This document shows, piece by piece, positions 49,051 through 60,914 of a stretch of DNA of 64,000 bases. The translations under genes were made by a program, and so were the position numbers. The notes under the pieces were generated by a model. It made no database searches, was not told the DNA's origin, and saw only the letters and a program-made list of their open reading frames with translations. The DNA is from Crotophaga sulcirostris (Eukaryota; Chordata; Aves; Cuculiformes; Crotophagidae), in NCBI GenBank assembly GCA_013397455.1, contig VYZB01000211.1, forward strand, positions 1,447,796-1,511,795, in the 5' to 3' direction. The first letter of the stretch is position 1; the number at the start of each line of letters is the position of its first letter.

Positions 49051-50741
49051 GTTGTTACTGTCTTTCTCTGTCCCTTTGGTCCAGAGGCACAAATAACACA
49101 CAAACTATGGTATAAGCCCACAATTATAGAATTCGACAGCTCATTTATCAGACTGGCAAAAGAAACGAGACCAAGTGATCGTGACACTATCAACAGATAC
49201 CCAAATCATAAAACACATCTAAAAACCTAATTATCTATTTGCTATTCATTAGAAGACAACATAACCTGCTTCCAGGCTATGGGAAAATTAAAGAAGGATT
49301 TTAAGTGACTCTCCAGGTGTCAAAGGGACAAAGCCACAAGCAAGGGGACCTGGGGCAATGGTCCTCTATACAGCTACATCCTAAGTGGACAGCATCTGCA
49401 TGGCATCTTGCACTGCAACTCCCACATTGGAATTCTCCAGTACACAGTGAGGAGCAATTCATCTTTTACGTAGCTGTGTCCTATTTGGTTGATTTTCTAT
49501 GCGGCAGCAATTCCCAAGGGAAAAAAAAAAAAAGCACAAGTTCTGCCACAATATTATTCATTAAAAAAAGAAAGTGTCTTGCCCCGTGCAGAGATGAATG
49601 ATTCATCGTTGTGCCCTGAGGAACAGCCAGGCCAAACAAGGATGGCTAGATAAAGAGACAATCACTCCACAAACCAACTGCAGAGTGAATAAATAAAATG
49701 AGAACTCTTCCCTTTCTGAGAAAAGGAAGATGTATTTTTTCTGTGAATTTGGGTCTGCTCTAAATGTCAGAAAATTTAGTGTGCAGAAAATCTTTTGTTG
49801 AAGTAGTAACTGAGAAGAGAGAGTTATAACAGGACCACAAACTCTGGCAAAAGGAGTCATCTTCTGCTATTCTTCAGATAGTTGAGCTTTACTCCACATA
49901 AGCTCTAAATGCCAGACTCCACTAACCAGGAGTTTGGTGATCCTAAGCTTCAAATATAGTCAAATGAACAGAGTCAGAAGACTTTAACTGCCCCTGCAGA
50001 TATGTCCCTCTCTAGGAGAGACATCACAGCATGGAGGACACCTCTGTGCCAGCATATTGGCTGGGCTATCAGCTTTCCATGGTTCCAGGGCAGCCGTGGT
50101 GCACTCATGGAGGAAGCTAAACCAGAAGCCCCTCTCCAGCTCCACACCAAAGGCAACTACAACCGCCAGGAGGGTCCTAAGGATCTGCAATAACAACTGC
50201 TCTCATCATTTCCATCTGCTTCTGCTCATGTTGGCATGGCCTCCAGCACACAGTCAGGAGAAACAAGTCTGAACCTGTTAGTTTCAAGATTCAGCAACTG
50301 CTTTAAATCCCTTTTAAAATAAACTCCTGCTGCATGACATAAGACTTATCTTTTCCTAATATCACCATATCAGTTTCTGTTGGATAGTTTATGGTTCCCT
50401 TTACTATTCTTGACTCCTGCTGTCTCTTTGACCCACCTTCCCCTATTTTCTATTTGAGCAGAACTTGTAAGTATGCTTACAAGTAATTACAAAATTATGG
50501 GAAAGGAGCTAAAAGGCTAAAGTAGTAAAGCTGAGGAATCAAGCAGTTTTGCCCCTGGAAAGTAAAGACAGATGTCCTGGGAGGACATTGCTAGACTTCT
50601 CGGACATCCTTTGATCAAAACCACAGGCATCTGAATCGTGGTACCTCTGGACAGCAGGACAATTGAAGCCATCACCCAAGGCTCTCCCCTTACTCAAAGC
50701 AAAAGGGAGGCTTCTAGATCTGAGCTGAAATCTCACAGCAA
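49051..50741. other. Intron sequence with a G+C-rich open segment
   Basis: At 49977-50156 two minus-strand frames are open together for about 60 codons. One reads APRLPWNHGKLIAQPICWHR and the other AVVVAFGVELERGFWFSFL. Acceptor-like sites (ttattgcag, cggttgtag) precede them but no good donor follows. It could be an exon or a G+C-rich chance frame. Confidence 0.3.
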
Positions 50742-51022
50742 TCTTCCAGGTGTGCTTGGTAAAAGGACCAGCCCCCAAAAGAAAAGTTCAGGTCAGGTCT
50801 TAGCAAGTAGGTGGCCCTTGCACAAGGGTCAAGCATCAAACATCACCATGAAGAGTACCAGATTACACTTTGCAACATACTTTTCCCACCTGCAGGATTA
50901 ATACTTAAATAATAATATTTGTCTTATGGCTACAGCAACAATAAACACTGGTTTCCTACAGATATATTGATTTAATCACCTTACCTAAAAGGACAACATC
51001 CTATAAGTTGCCTACAATGCCT
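50742..51022 (+). repeat. Non-CR1 head of chimeric unit Y, copy D
   Basis: Second copy of the Y head, same orientation as copy C at 39939-40222, 10.8 kb away. Upstream it is not preceded by CR1 (gagctgaaatctcacagcaa comes before). Similarity with copy C begins at about cttcca and continues without break into the CR1 tail. Confidence 0.87.
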
Positions 51023-51258
51023 ACATGACAGAGAGAGCTGGGCTTGTTTAGCCTAGAGAAGAGAAGGCTCCAGGGAAACCTTATAGCAGCCTTCCAGTAC
51101 TTAAAAGGGGAAGATGGGGAGGGGCTCTTTTTCAGGGAGTGCAGGGATAGGATGAGGGGTAATGGCTTTAAGTGGAAAGAGGGGAGATCTAGCTTAGAGG
51201 GGAGATTTAGTTTAGATATTGGGAAGAAATTCTTCCCTGTGAGGGTGGTGAGGCACTG
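51023..51258 (+). mobile_element. CR1 LINE tail of chimeric unit Y, copy D (3' end lost)
   Basis: Begins at the same CR1 base as copy C (agagagctgggcttgtttag) but stops at ggtggtgaggcactg, without the 3' terminus. A local duplication of about 20 bp (gaggggagatctagc / gaggggagatttagt) lies at 51179-51215. Confidence 0.93.
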
Positions 51259-51366
51259 CTCCCCTTTTCTAGGCCAAACAATCCCAACTCTCTCAGCCTG
51301 ATCTCCTGTTGGAGGTGCTCCAGCCCCCTGATCATCCCCGTGGCCTCCTCTGGACTTGCTCTATGA
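51259..51366 (-). mobile_element. Inverted CR1 LINE fragment abutting copy D
   Basis: Minus-strand CR1: tctaggccaaacaatcccaa, then gaggtgctccagccccctga and tggcctcctctggacttgct. It directly abuts the plus-strand CR1 at 51258, forming a head-to-head junction. Confidence 0.9.
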
Positions 51367-52370
51367 GATCTATGTCTGAGATCCATATCATTACTATATA
51401 ATGATATATATTATATATTTTTTGTAAGTGTGTATAAAAAATAACAAAGTTTGCATGAAACCACCGTCATGCAACGATCTCCAAATTAAATTAATTTCCA
51501 AAGCAATAATTTCCAGAGCATTAACATTTCTAATGACTAAAGCACACAATGAGGTGCAGAAAAGCTGAGCAGTTCAGTAGCTTCCTGTAGGAAGCCTGTC
51601 ACAGAAGGAAGAAAGCATCTCTAGCCTTACAGCTTCTTGTCCTGAATCAAAAATACAACTTCAGACTTCTTACAGCTGAAAACTGAGTTGCTCTGAAATC
51701 AAAACAAATGCCACCGTCTTGAAAAAGAGTAGGTAACAATTAAATTCAGGAAATACTTTGGCATCAATAAATGAAATCTTTGTCACAGAAATTTTAGGTG
51801 ATTATTTTGTAAAGAGTTTCACTAATGCAGAGATCAACATACTAAAGAAAAAACCTCTCATAACATTCTGGTGCCTTTTTTTGCATGTGTGTTCCTAGAG
51901 AAGAAAAAATATGTAAGTTTCAAAAAGGATTACGTGAATTATTCGTATATTTAAGTTGTTTGCCCTAGGCAGGAAAAAAGATCACGCAGTTATAAAACAA
52001 TTTCAAGTCTGCCAACCATAAAGAAAGCAAGATGTAAAAAGTATGAGGATATTTAAACAAATGGAATTAATTCAGGTCCTTTGCGCCATATTATCTGAGC
52101 AACTTCCAAAAGGACGACAGGAAACATAACTAATGTCTGACATCTTAAGCTTAGTCTCTCTCAAACCCTTCCCAGGAAAAGACACACGTGCACCACAGTG
52201 TTTGGGGGATTTGGAGTTATTTCATTCTGCTTTTGTCTACCACATGCATCTGCACATCTGTTTAATCTTAGTCATGAGAACATAGACGATCTGAGAATGA
52301 CCTTGGGGAAGAGGGATGGAGCAGCAAGATGTAGAAGGTCTGAGCATCACCAAGGAAATGGATTGTCTGT
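51367..52370. other. Intron sequence
   Basis: Starts with a short TA-rich run (about 51395-51425). Nothing else recognised. Confidence 0.45.
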
Positions 52371-52614
52371 AGCTGAAAGGGAGGAGATTTAGATTAGATA
52401 TTAGGAAGAATTTTTTTTACTGTGAGGGTGGTGAGGCACTGGAACAGGCTGCACAGAGAAGCTGTGGATGCTCCATCCCTGGAGGTGTTCAAGACCAGAT
52501 TGGATGGGGCTTTGAGCAACCTGATCCAGTGGAAGGTGTCCCTGCCCATGGCAGGGGTGTTGGAACTGTAAAATCTTTAAGATCCCTTCCAACCCTTCTA
52601 TGATTCTAAGAAAC
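52371..52614 (+). mobile_element. CR1 LINE 3' fragment
   Basis: Plus-strand CR1 from tagctgaaagggaggagatt to cttctatgattctaag. It is complete at the 3' end. Confidence 0.94.
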
Positions 52615-53599
52615 TGAGAATAGTCAAAAAGGAGGAGAAAAGAGGAGATATAGTTCATCTTATCCGAGATGTCTTGCTGTATAAAAATTAAACACACACT
52701 ACATAAATCTTCAGTGTTCTAAAAGGCTAGGAAAATTGAATGTATTCAGGGAGATCCAGCTTTTCCAGGGTTTTCTAAAGGTTGTAAGATACAGTCTCCT
52801 TACCATGCTCCTTTCATCTCAACCATCTCTCACCATGAAAACAGTTTCCCTTGTTTTTTCATTAGTATTTTAAGGCAATCACTATCCGAGTATCTGGAAA
52901 CATAGCTGAGAGTTTCTAAATTGTTTGTCACATACTGCACAAAGAATGCTCTGCTTCACTCACATGTTCTTGCCACTCCCAAAACAGCCCAAAAAACCCA
53001 CTCTTCGTGATCTGTGAACCAACAAAAAAGCTGGAGAAGTCTTTTGCTACAACTCCACCACATTCACACGGGAAACAGCCCCAAACAGGAAAACAAAACC
53101 ACAACGTATTTGCTAACAAGCACCAGCACTACCTGAGGGGGTCACTTAGGTTTCATTTTGTCTTTCAGGCAACAACAAGGAGGCACTCAAAAAGCAAAGT
53201 AGGAAACACGATTCACAACACAGTGTCAAATCAGACAGGGTCACACAAGCGTTGCCACACTAACTCTCCCACTGTCATTTCCAGGAGGAAGCTCCTACCA
53301 TTCAGCACCACATTTTCCATGCTTGGGCTGTGCCTGGAAAGCAGCATTTGGTTTGGAAAACACAAAAAATACAGGTTTTTTTCCAGTTTGGAAGCATACT
53401 AAGAAGCAAAAATGTAACCAGGTCCAGAACGGAATTCCTCTTCTCCATCATGACTGTCACCGTCATGATCACAACACCCTCAAGGATCTTTTTGTTTTTG
53501 TTTTTTTTCTAAAAATCACATTTGACACAATGATCTGCGTCAGTACATTTTCTCTCATTATTATGCTCACATCCCAGAGCTTTTCTTACTGGTACCTGA
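52615..53599. other. Intron sequence
   Basis: No recognised exon or repeat. The plus frame at 53007-53402 (131 codons) has no start context or splice support and poor coding character. Confidence 0.4.
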
Positions 53600-53655
53600 T
53601 TGGACATGGTTGGACTTGATGCTCTTAGAGGTCTTTTCCAAACTTAATTGACTAT
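53600..53655 (+). mobile_element. CR1 LINE 3' terminal remnant
   Basis: About 55 bp: acatggttggacttgatgct, cttagaggtcttttccaaac. The end repeat is degenerate. Confidence 0.8.
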
Positions 53656-54692
53656 GTTTTTATTTCTGTCTGTCTTCCCACCACCTGCTCTTTGATTTAT
53701 CAAATGGATTGTACCTTTTTCATCCGTACATGGCATATTTCTGCCCTCAGACTTCAGGGCAGGTAGGATAATTCACTTTAGCCTTCCAAAATCAAGTCCT
53801 ATTCTGGTCTATTATTCCGTTTTTAAGTTCTAGATCTCTGATCCCAAACCCAAACAGCCCTCAAATGCCCTTTTGAAACTAAATATCAAAACAGGAAGCT
53901 CTGAGCCAAAAGAGAAGTGTATCAGAGAACCTGACAAATTTTGCTTAGGAGGAAGGAACAACCTCTTGTGGGTGTCTGTTACTTCTAAAAACCACTCTCT
54001 CATGCTCTCACGGGCAGCTATCACCGGCTCTGTCTGGACCAGTGGCACACGGGAACCGTAAACTTCTTCCTTCCCACTGCAGGATGTCTAGAGATGTGAC
54101 AGGGTGCAAGACCCTCGCTCTACATGGTGTGCCTGTCCCTCCCATCACATATTTCCCACATCCCTTGCATATGAAACAGTTCCATCCTCCAGGCCTGCTG
54201 ATTTCTCATCTTCCTCAATCCAAACAAATGCAACCAGGTCTTTGGACTCAACGACACATTGCTTGACTTGTGCCACAGTGACAAGAAAGCCAACACAGGC
54301 TTCACCCAGACAAGGTGCTCCATCAAACTCCTGGTGGTAGGTGTCGGAGAGACACAGGCATGGAGGAGGAAGGGGGTCCAATCCCCAGTGTACCCCCATC
54401 TCCCTCCCAGAGCTCTCTTGGGCTGCCACAAATCCTTTGGGCTCAACTTTGTCAGCTGCTGGAGTCTACAGAAAAATAATAAAAAACAACATGAATAAAA
54501 CAACAAAACCTGCACCGTCAGCTAGAGTTTTCAGAGGAGGTTGGCCTTTTCAGAAGAATCCAACTCAAGACATCTTAAAGTGGTTAGTTTTTACGCATGC
54601 TATTGCTCTCTTAAAGCTTGCCTTTAAAGCTGAGAAGCACATAATCGAGAAACCTAAAAGACTCTTGTGGCTTTCAGGAGGCGTGGGTGTCA
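53656..54692. other. Intron sequence
   Basis: Several overlapping open frames on both strands at 54104-54742 reflect a stop-poor, more G+C-rich stretch. None has good splice sites. Confidence 0.4.
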
Positions 54693-54832
54693 ATGCAAAA
54701 TGGCCCTATGATAATCCTCCTGCAAAGACACGGCAAGACTAAGCTGTTGTAACAGATTTAATGGTATCACAGCCCCCAACAGATTTGCATTGTTCTGCAA
54801 TATCAAAGTTTTCCATCCCAGCAGCTTCAGAT
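54693..54832 (-). CDS. Candidate coding exon, 3' boundary unknown
   Basis: Strong acceptor (ccccctcccctatgatacag). In the phase left by the preceding candidate exon it reads LKLLGWKTLILQNNANLLGA, VIPLNLLQQLSLAV, open to a TGA at 54692. The one-base phase is open too (SEAAGMENFDIAEQCKSV) and has more coding-like codons. No consensus donor was found, so the end is not fixed. Confidence 0.35.
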
Positions 54833-55119
54833 CTGTATCATAGGGGAGGGGGAAAAAAACCCACATAGTTTCAGGCACTTCCCCCTTGTCTGGTAAATTT
54901 ACAAGCACAAGAAGGCAGCCAGAAACTGCTCGCTGAACTCCCCAAGACAAAAACCAATCCAGCTGCAAACTTAATTTCCTAGCACACAAATTACAATGCT
55001 CAGTGATCTCCTCTGTTCATGAGGTTCGAGGGGTTGGTGTTGTGCCCTACAGTAAACAGAAGTCTGGGCAAATTCAGAGTCCAAAGTCCAAAGCTCCCTA
55101 TGGAAAACATGTTGCTAAC

Positions 55120-55173
55120 AGTCTTTTAATGTAACAAGGACTTTAGCACAAGTAATTTCTCTCTTCCCAACAG
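55120..55173 (-). CDS. Candidate short coding exon
   Basis: Excellent acceptor (cttctcttcccctttgatacctcag). In the phase left by the exon at 55374-55317 it reads VGKREITCAKVLVTLKD plus one base, with a possible donor ACT|GTTAGC. Another frame (LLGREKLLVLKSLLH) is open as well. The end is uncertain. Confidence 0.42.
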
Positions 55174-55316
55174 CTGAGGTATCAAAGGGGAAGAGAAGGG
55201 GGTTCTTGAGCATGTTGATCCCAAGACATTTACTATATGATATGCCAAACAAAGACACATTAAAAAATGTACATAAGGAATTCCACGTTCTCTAACACAG
55301 GGACTGCCCTCATCAC

Positions 55317-55374
55317 CTCCGTAATCCATCAAGTGATCACTACATTTAAGTAAGTCAACATGAATCTTGACCAC
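55317..55374 (-). CDS. Internal coding exon (19 codons)
   Basis: Acceptor ggtgcagttacag, donor CGGAG|GTGATGAG. 58 bases starting in phase 0, as the exon at 56369-56181 requires, and leaving one base. It reads VVKIHVDLLKCSDHLMDYG. Confidence 0.66.
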
Positions 55375-56180
55375 CTGTAACTGCACCTAACATATATATG
55401 CTGCACAAGAGCAAGCTACCATACAAAAATGAGCTAATCTAGTTACCCAGTTACAAAAGGAGGTGCAGACGAGCCAGACTGGAGCTTTTTTGTTCCTCCC
55501 CCGCCCCCAGCTGGAGAGTTCATCATCTGCCCAACCCACATGCGATGCTTGTAATTCAACCCCAATGGTGACCAAAACAAGCTCAAGTCTGCACTTTCCT
55601 GACCTCCAAGGAAGCAGATAACATCAGTCAAGTTCAGAATTAACTGTCTGCTGAGTTTCGTCAAATTTCCCTCCAACGCAGGATGCCAAGAAGCACCACG
55701 TAAGAACCAAACTATAAATGTGCAGCAACCTCCCCTGCGTCCCCCCTTCCCCCCCGTGCTTTCCTTTCTGCACTGATTTAACACACGGTGCTTATGCAAC
55801 TCCTCAGCTGAGCTTGTGGCAGGTTGGCAAAGGGCAGCAGGGACAGGCTGCCCTTTTTCCAACTCCCCAGGAGGGGTGAGCAGAGCAAGGAGCAACACCA
55901 CAGGCAAAGCAGTAGCAGAGCAGGGCACTGAGTTTTGGCAACCAGGTACCCAGCCCTATGAGGACCAAGGCAAGCCCAGCTCAGAGCTAAAAAATGGCAG
56001 AGATCTCATAGACTTCGCTAATTACACAGAAGAAACAACAGGCAGGACTGAGCCTGGTACCACAAAGGTTTCTCATCCTTTTAAGGAATCACAGTAATGC
56101 ACCAGAAAAGGATACCCAAGACCACAAAGAGTAAAGAGATTAATAGGTTGCAGAATGAAAAACCAACAAAGAAAACAAAC
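55375..56180. other. Intron sequence with a 161-codon minus-strand open frame
   Basis: The frame at 55443-55928 is long mainly because the sequence is G+C-rich. Its middle part (GNLTKLSRQLILNLTDVICF) is followed by a donor-like GGAG|GTCAGG, but the acceptor is weak and the phase does not fit the flanking exons. Not called as an exon. Confidence 0.35.
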
Positions 56181-56369
56181 CTCCTGTTCAAAGTTGATTA
56201 ATACCACCTCGTATGTAGAATAATATAGCGGGTCAAAAGTTAAATCCATGCTTCCATCACGGTAGAAACGGATTTGCAGTGGAAAAGCTTGGCTGAAAAT
56301 TTTTAATTTATCTTTGGCAATTGAAACCATTTCCACATAAATGATGTTGAGAAGGCAAACTGACTGACA
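56181..56369 (-). CDS. Internal coding exon (63 codons)
   Basis: Acceptor gacgtgttattatgaaacag, donor CAGGAG|GTTTGT. 189 bases, phase 0 at both ends, one open frame. It reads IIYVEMVSIAKDKLKIFSQA then FPLQIRFYRDGSMDLTFDPL and YYSTYEVVLINFEQE. The mix of charged and aromatic residues and the phase match on both sides make this one of the surest exons in the window. Product unassigned. Confidence 0.9.
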
Positions 56370-58494
56370 CTGTTTCATAATAACACGTCAGCCAAAAATC
56401 CTGGCTCATATGCCTCATTTGTTATCATAGCCAAAGACTGGGAACTTCACTTCTGATGCTTTATGCATAAATATAATCTACCTACTCTGGAAAACATGCA
56501 TCACATTGGGGTAGATCCAACCTTGATCAGACGTGTGTAAAATCCAGGGATTTCCCTTCACTTAAACAGAAATACACATCCCTTGCACAAAATAAAAATT
56601 ACTGCAAAACTTGGGAGTTTCTTTACAATCTAAAGTTTCAATCTAAACTGCAGGTCAGGCTGCAAGCGAGATGTATTTGTGTGGCATTCAAATGATTAAG
56701 ATAGACGTTGTTTCAACAGTCAGGCTAATGCAGAATGCATTCTGAAACAAAAACAAAACCACCTGATTTCTGCAACAGAACAAACCCACTGATTGGACAG
56801 GTCTTTTGACCCAACAAAGAGAGCAGCAGACTGCAAGGAGCCCATCCTCTCCATTTCTACTGAAACAAATCAAAACGACAGTGACCTTCCTCTTTCCCCA
56901 CTTCTCCCCAACATCAATTTCATAGTAAAAAAAACAATAATTGGAATTATTTGATCTTCTTTAATCCTTTTCCAGGTTACAACAACTATGAAAGATGCAC
57001 AACCAGGAATTTTTATTGTTATTGGGAAAGAGAACTCATGGTTCCTTCACACGGTGTCTCCTACTGGTATTTAAATTTATTCTAACCCGAGTTTTCAGCA
57101 GCCGCGCCTGCTATTCATAACGAAAGCCGCAGTGGAATCTTTCAGGGCTGCCGGCAGTTGTGGTTACCCTGCTTCTTATAAACACGGCGGCTTCCTGCCA
57201 AGGCTCCCCTGCTACATCAGGTTGAATCATGGCATCCTTCACCGTCGTGACCCCTGAACGCAGCCATGCCACAACTCTGTCTAGTTCCATTAACTACACA
57301 TCACAGCGAGACAGCGCTTCCGCGCCTACCTCCAAAACAGCCTGCCTCCTCCCGAAGCCAGCTGAGAGGCTGCCAGCACGCTGCTTCAGGCTGCGCACAG
57401 TTAATAGTATTTTCATGTTTCAGAAATAAGTTTTCGCTAATTGCTCACAATATGAAGTTCATGGTACACCTTTAAATATGCTGTGGTGGCAAATACGTAA
57501 TCCTCAAGGCAGAATCCTATGCGTCATTCACTCTTCTAACCCTGCAGATACAAGTATATGAGATAAAGCTCTTGATGGAGTGAACAGTAAAGAACAAAGC
57601 AATTCTTTTTTTTTTTTTTTAACTAGGTGAAAAAAGGTGAATTAAAAAACAAGCAGAGCATCTTATCGCTCTTTGGGGATCCTGCAGTGGATACATTTAT
57701 TGCACAGCGAGACATTAAATGTGTTTTCCTATATACTGATAAATTATGTGTGTCCTACTTCTGGTAGTACCACTTTCCTGATCACCTCTTGCAAGACAGA
57801 GTCAGCTAATAGCAGCTTTGGCATTTCTGACCTTTACTTGGTCAAAAAAAAATCCTTTTCATTGTTTAAATCAAGGATCCTGCCCGCATCCCATGATGGT
57901 CGGCACCTCTCCTACCCATAGTGACCTGGTCAGTTCAACAAAGGCATCTCAGCAGCTTGACACTGAGTCACATGCATGTGAAACTGAGACCAGCTTCTTC
58001 AGATGACAAATGCTGAGGTGCCTCTTCAGCACTTCTGGCTGAGATGTTTCTAGCCCATTCAGACTGCCCCACCTACCAAAACCTCAACAGGGTTGAAATG
58101 GTGATGCTAACAATCAGCAAGAAAATATTTCTGCTGCTGGAGGAGCAAAGGAAGGAAAAATAAAACCCACTCTCCCTTTCTCACTTGCTTGCTGTGCACC
58201 CACACCTCCAGCTGCCTTGGTGCACTGTGTCAGTGGATGAAAACAGATGGGCTCAACAACTTTGTCGGCTCTCTCTAAGAGGCCAGTTGGCAGAAGAAGC
58301 AGTTTGCTCCTTGGTAGAGAACGGTGGATTTATTATTTCCTCCCTCCAAGTTTGAATGTTCACTTTCATTTTGACTACAGTTATAAAAATAAAAAAAATC
58401 TCTTTTGAACACAATCTTAAAATCCACACATCTTCCTATGCCTGGCAAGTAGGAAATCTTCACAAGTGTCATCTGGTTCTGTAGAACACAATCC
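56370..58494. other. Intron sequence with a CpG-richer pocket
   Basis: About 57080-57380 has clearly more CpG than its surroundings (for example cagccgcgcctgc, aacacggcggcttcc). It may be regulatory. A 16-base T run lies at about 57606-57621. No exon seen. Confidence 0.4.
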
Positions 58495-58813
58495 TAGAAT
58501 CACAGAATGGTCTGGGTTGGAAAGGACCTGAAAGATCAGCAAGTTCCAACCACCCCTACCATGGGAGGGACACCTTCCACTAGATCACGCTGCTCAAAGC
58601 CTCATCCAACCTGGCCTCCAACACCTCCAGGGATGCAGCACTCACGACTTCTCTGAGCAGCCTGTTCCAGTGCCTCATCACCCTCACTGTAAAAAAATTT
58701 CTTCTTAATATCTAATCTAAACCTACCCTCTTTCAGCTTAAAACCATTCCCCCTTATCCTATCCCTGCACTCCCAGACAAAGAGCCTCTCCTCTGCTTTC
58801 CTGTAGGTTCTTT
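58495..58813 (-). mobile_element. CR1 LINE 3' fragment
   Basis: Minus-strand CR1 from tagaatcacagaatggtctg to gcctctcctctgctttcctg and taggttc. Complete at the 3' end. Confidence 0.94.
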
Positions 58814-59264
58814 CCTATGAGAAAAAGGAAAACCTAAACGTTAAAGACTGCAGACATAACCTTGCACACACAAGAAAGGTATAGTGAGGCAATGAGTTAC
58901 AGAAACACCCCAGTGCTGTTGTTGTATCTCACCACACCTCTTCAGAGCAAAAGTGTTCCTGTCCAGAAAACCTGGGAACAATCCCAACACGGACAAACAA
59001 GCCAAAACTTCACACTGCTGATATTATGCTGTAACACAAGGAGACTCTGGAGAGGCAGGTTAGCAAGAGAAATGTAAAGAGCTATGGGGTTTGCAAAAAT
59101 CCAACAGAACAGGAAGAAAAGCCCGGAAGGGAGAAAGCACCCAAAACACCTGTGATGCACCCAGGAGTTGGAAGGGATAGAGATTCAGCCTGCTAAATAC
59201 TACAGAATACTCAAGGAGATGACTTAAGTGAAATAAACTCTCTTTTGTAAACTTAAATGCATAC
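58814..59264. other. Intron sequence
   Basis: No repeat or exon recognised between the CR1 and the exon at 59265. Confidence 0.45.
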
Positions 59265-59394
59265 CAGCAAGTTCTTCATAAGAACATCTGTGTCAGTAAA
59301 CTTTGCTCCAGCAAGATCATAAATCACTGGGGGATATTCTAAAATCTCAATGCACAGATCAGTGCAGAGTGCAAGCGCCCGTGATGCGTCACAA
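59265..59394 (-). CDS. Internal coding exon (43 codons)
   Basis: Donor TTGCTG|GTATGC; acceptor actgtgaag with a weak pyrimidine tract. 130 bases. The first base completes the codon split at the end of the exon at 62582-62444, giving Ser. It reads CDASRALALCTDLCIEILEY, PPVIYDLAGAKFTDTDVLMK, NLL and ends between codons, as the next exon needs. The frame is closed by TGA just upstream of the acceptor. Confidence 0.86.
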
Positions 59395-59819
59395 CTTCAC
59401 AGTCCTTACTCTGGAAAGTGCCTGAAGAGCAATGGTGGCACAGTTGCATGCCTACCCCAACTGCTCAAGCTTGTGGAGTTGCATTTTGGGGGACTGCAGC
59501 ACCTCACTTGTGCATGCTGAGCTGGAGAGGAGTGACCTGGAATACCAGTTATGGATCAGGTGGTAGAGTCAACATGATTTTTTGGCCCATGACCACTCCA
59601 CACCTTTTCAGGATCAGATTCCCAAGGACACAAGTAAAATTTCAACCACGACACAGGTGTGGTCACAATGGAGACAGAAAAAACGGCTGCTCTGGCAGCA
59701 GCCACTGGTGCCGACACCAGAGGAGGACTCATAAGGCAAAGAGGTTTAAACTGAATTTATGTGAGACACCTAAATTAACCACCTCAGTACCACAAAGGTA
59801 ATTTCTCAAATAATCTCTC

Positions 59820-59985
59820 ATAGAATCATTAAGGTTGGAAAAGACCTCAAAGATCATGAGGTCCAACCATCAGCCCAACACCACCATGCCTACTAAACCA
59901 TGCACCAAAGTGCCATGTCTACATGTTTTCTGAACACCTCCAGGGATAGGGACTCAATCATTCCCCTGGGAAGCTTCAACAGAGC
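59820..59985 (-). mobile_element. CR1 LINE 3' fragment
   Basis: Minus-strand CR1 of the tagaatcattaaggttgga, aaagacctcaaagatcatga subtype. It ends at about gggaagcttcaacag. Confidence 0.93.
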
Positions 59986-60914
59986 CTGCTGGGCTTTCCT
60001 CTTCGTGCAGCTGTGTGCTCATGTCACCCAAAACCCCTGCACCTGCACAGCCCTGCTTCTTGACACATGATGCACCTGCCTCACAGGAATTCCATGTGAA
60101 TCACATACACTGACCCAATCCCTCTGGCACAGCGATCTATCTTCTCCTCGCAACATGAAACAGCCCAGCTGAAAACTGGCAACATTGCAAAGAGGAAGGG
60201 ATGGACTATGGCTTTCCAGCACAGTCCCAGAAGAAAAACTCAGTTACATTTTCCATCTGAGCTTCGATGCTTGAGTTTGCTGGTGCTCTGCCCAGAATAT
60301 CCAACCCACTGACCAACTGGTACTGGATTACTTTACTGGTCACTTCAGGGAAGTCTGAACACAAATTATCACTTAATCAGTGCTCTAAAAATAGTCCACA
60401 GAGAAAAATAAGCTATTTAGAAGAACAATGCTCTGGCAACCACCTCGCATTCACTGCACATGGGAAAAGAAATCTATCCTTTATGAGCTGCTCTTGGGAA
60501 TAAAGGAAATTCATGAACTTGCCAGATAAACTTCTCAGAGGCAGGAGAAAATGATGACCATTTCATGCCCCTTTCCCAGCCAACACTGAATACACTTAGG
60601 GATGATGTGAAGGGAAAACATGAGGGAACAAACCTAATTTAGAAAGAGGTGGATCAGAAGGAGTGGGGAAGAAATTCAGAGATAAAGAAAGAAAAAAGCA
60701 AATAAGTATTTTGTTGAATAACTCCACTAAATCATGGAACAGGAGGACAAGAAATCAAAGCAAAGGGGAAAAGGGTGACAAAAAAGATTTACACATGCAC
60801 ATTCACATGCCACTACCTCGTAGCCTGACTGATTTGGTAACTATCCCTTGTGTAGTATGCAAATTCAAGGAACTTTTATCTTTCCTCAGGCCTTGTTGTG
60901 GGGATACATCAAAC
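59986..60914. other. Intron sequence
   Basis: Nothing recognised on either strand. Confidence 0.45.

Noticed and set aside
55443..55928. 161-codon minus-strand open frame as a gene
   Set aside because: Low-complexity ends, weak acceptor and a phase that does not fit the exons on either side. G+C-rich chance frame is the simpler reading.
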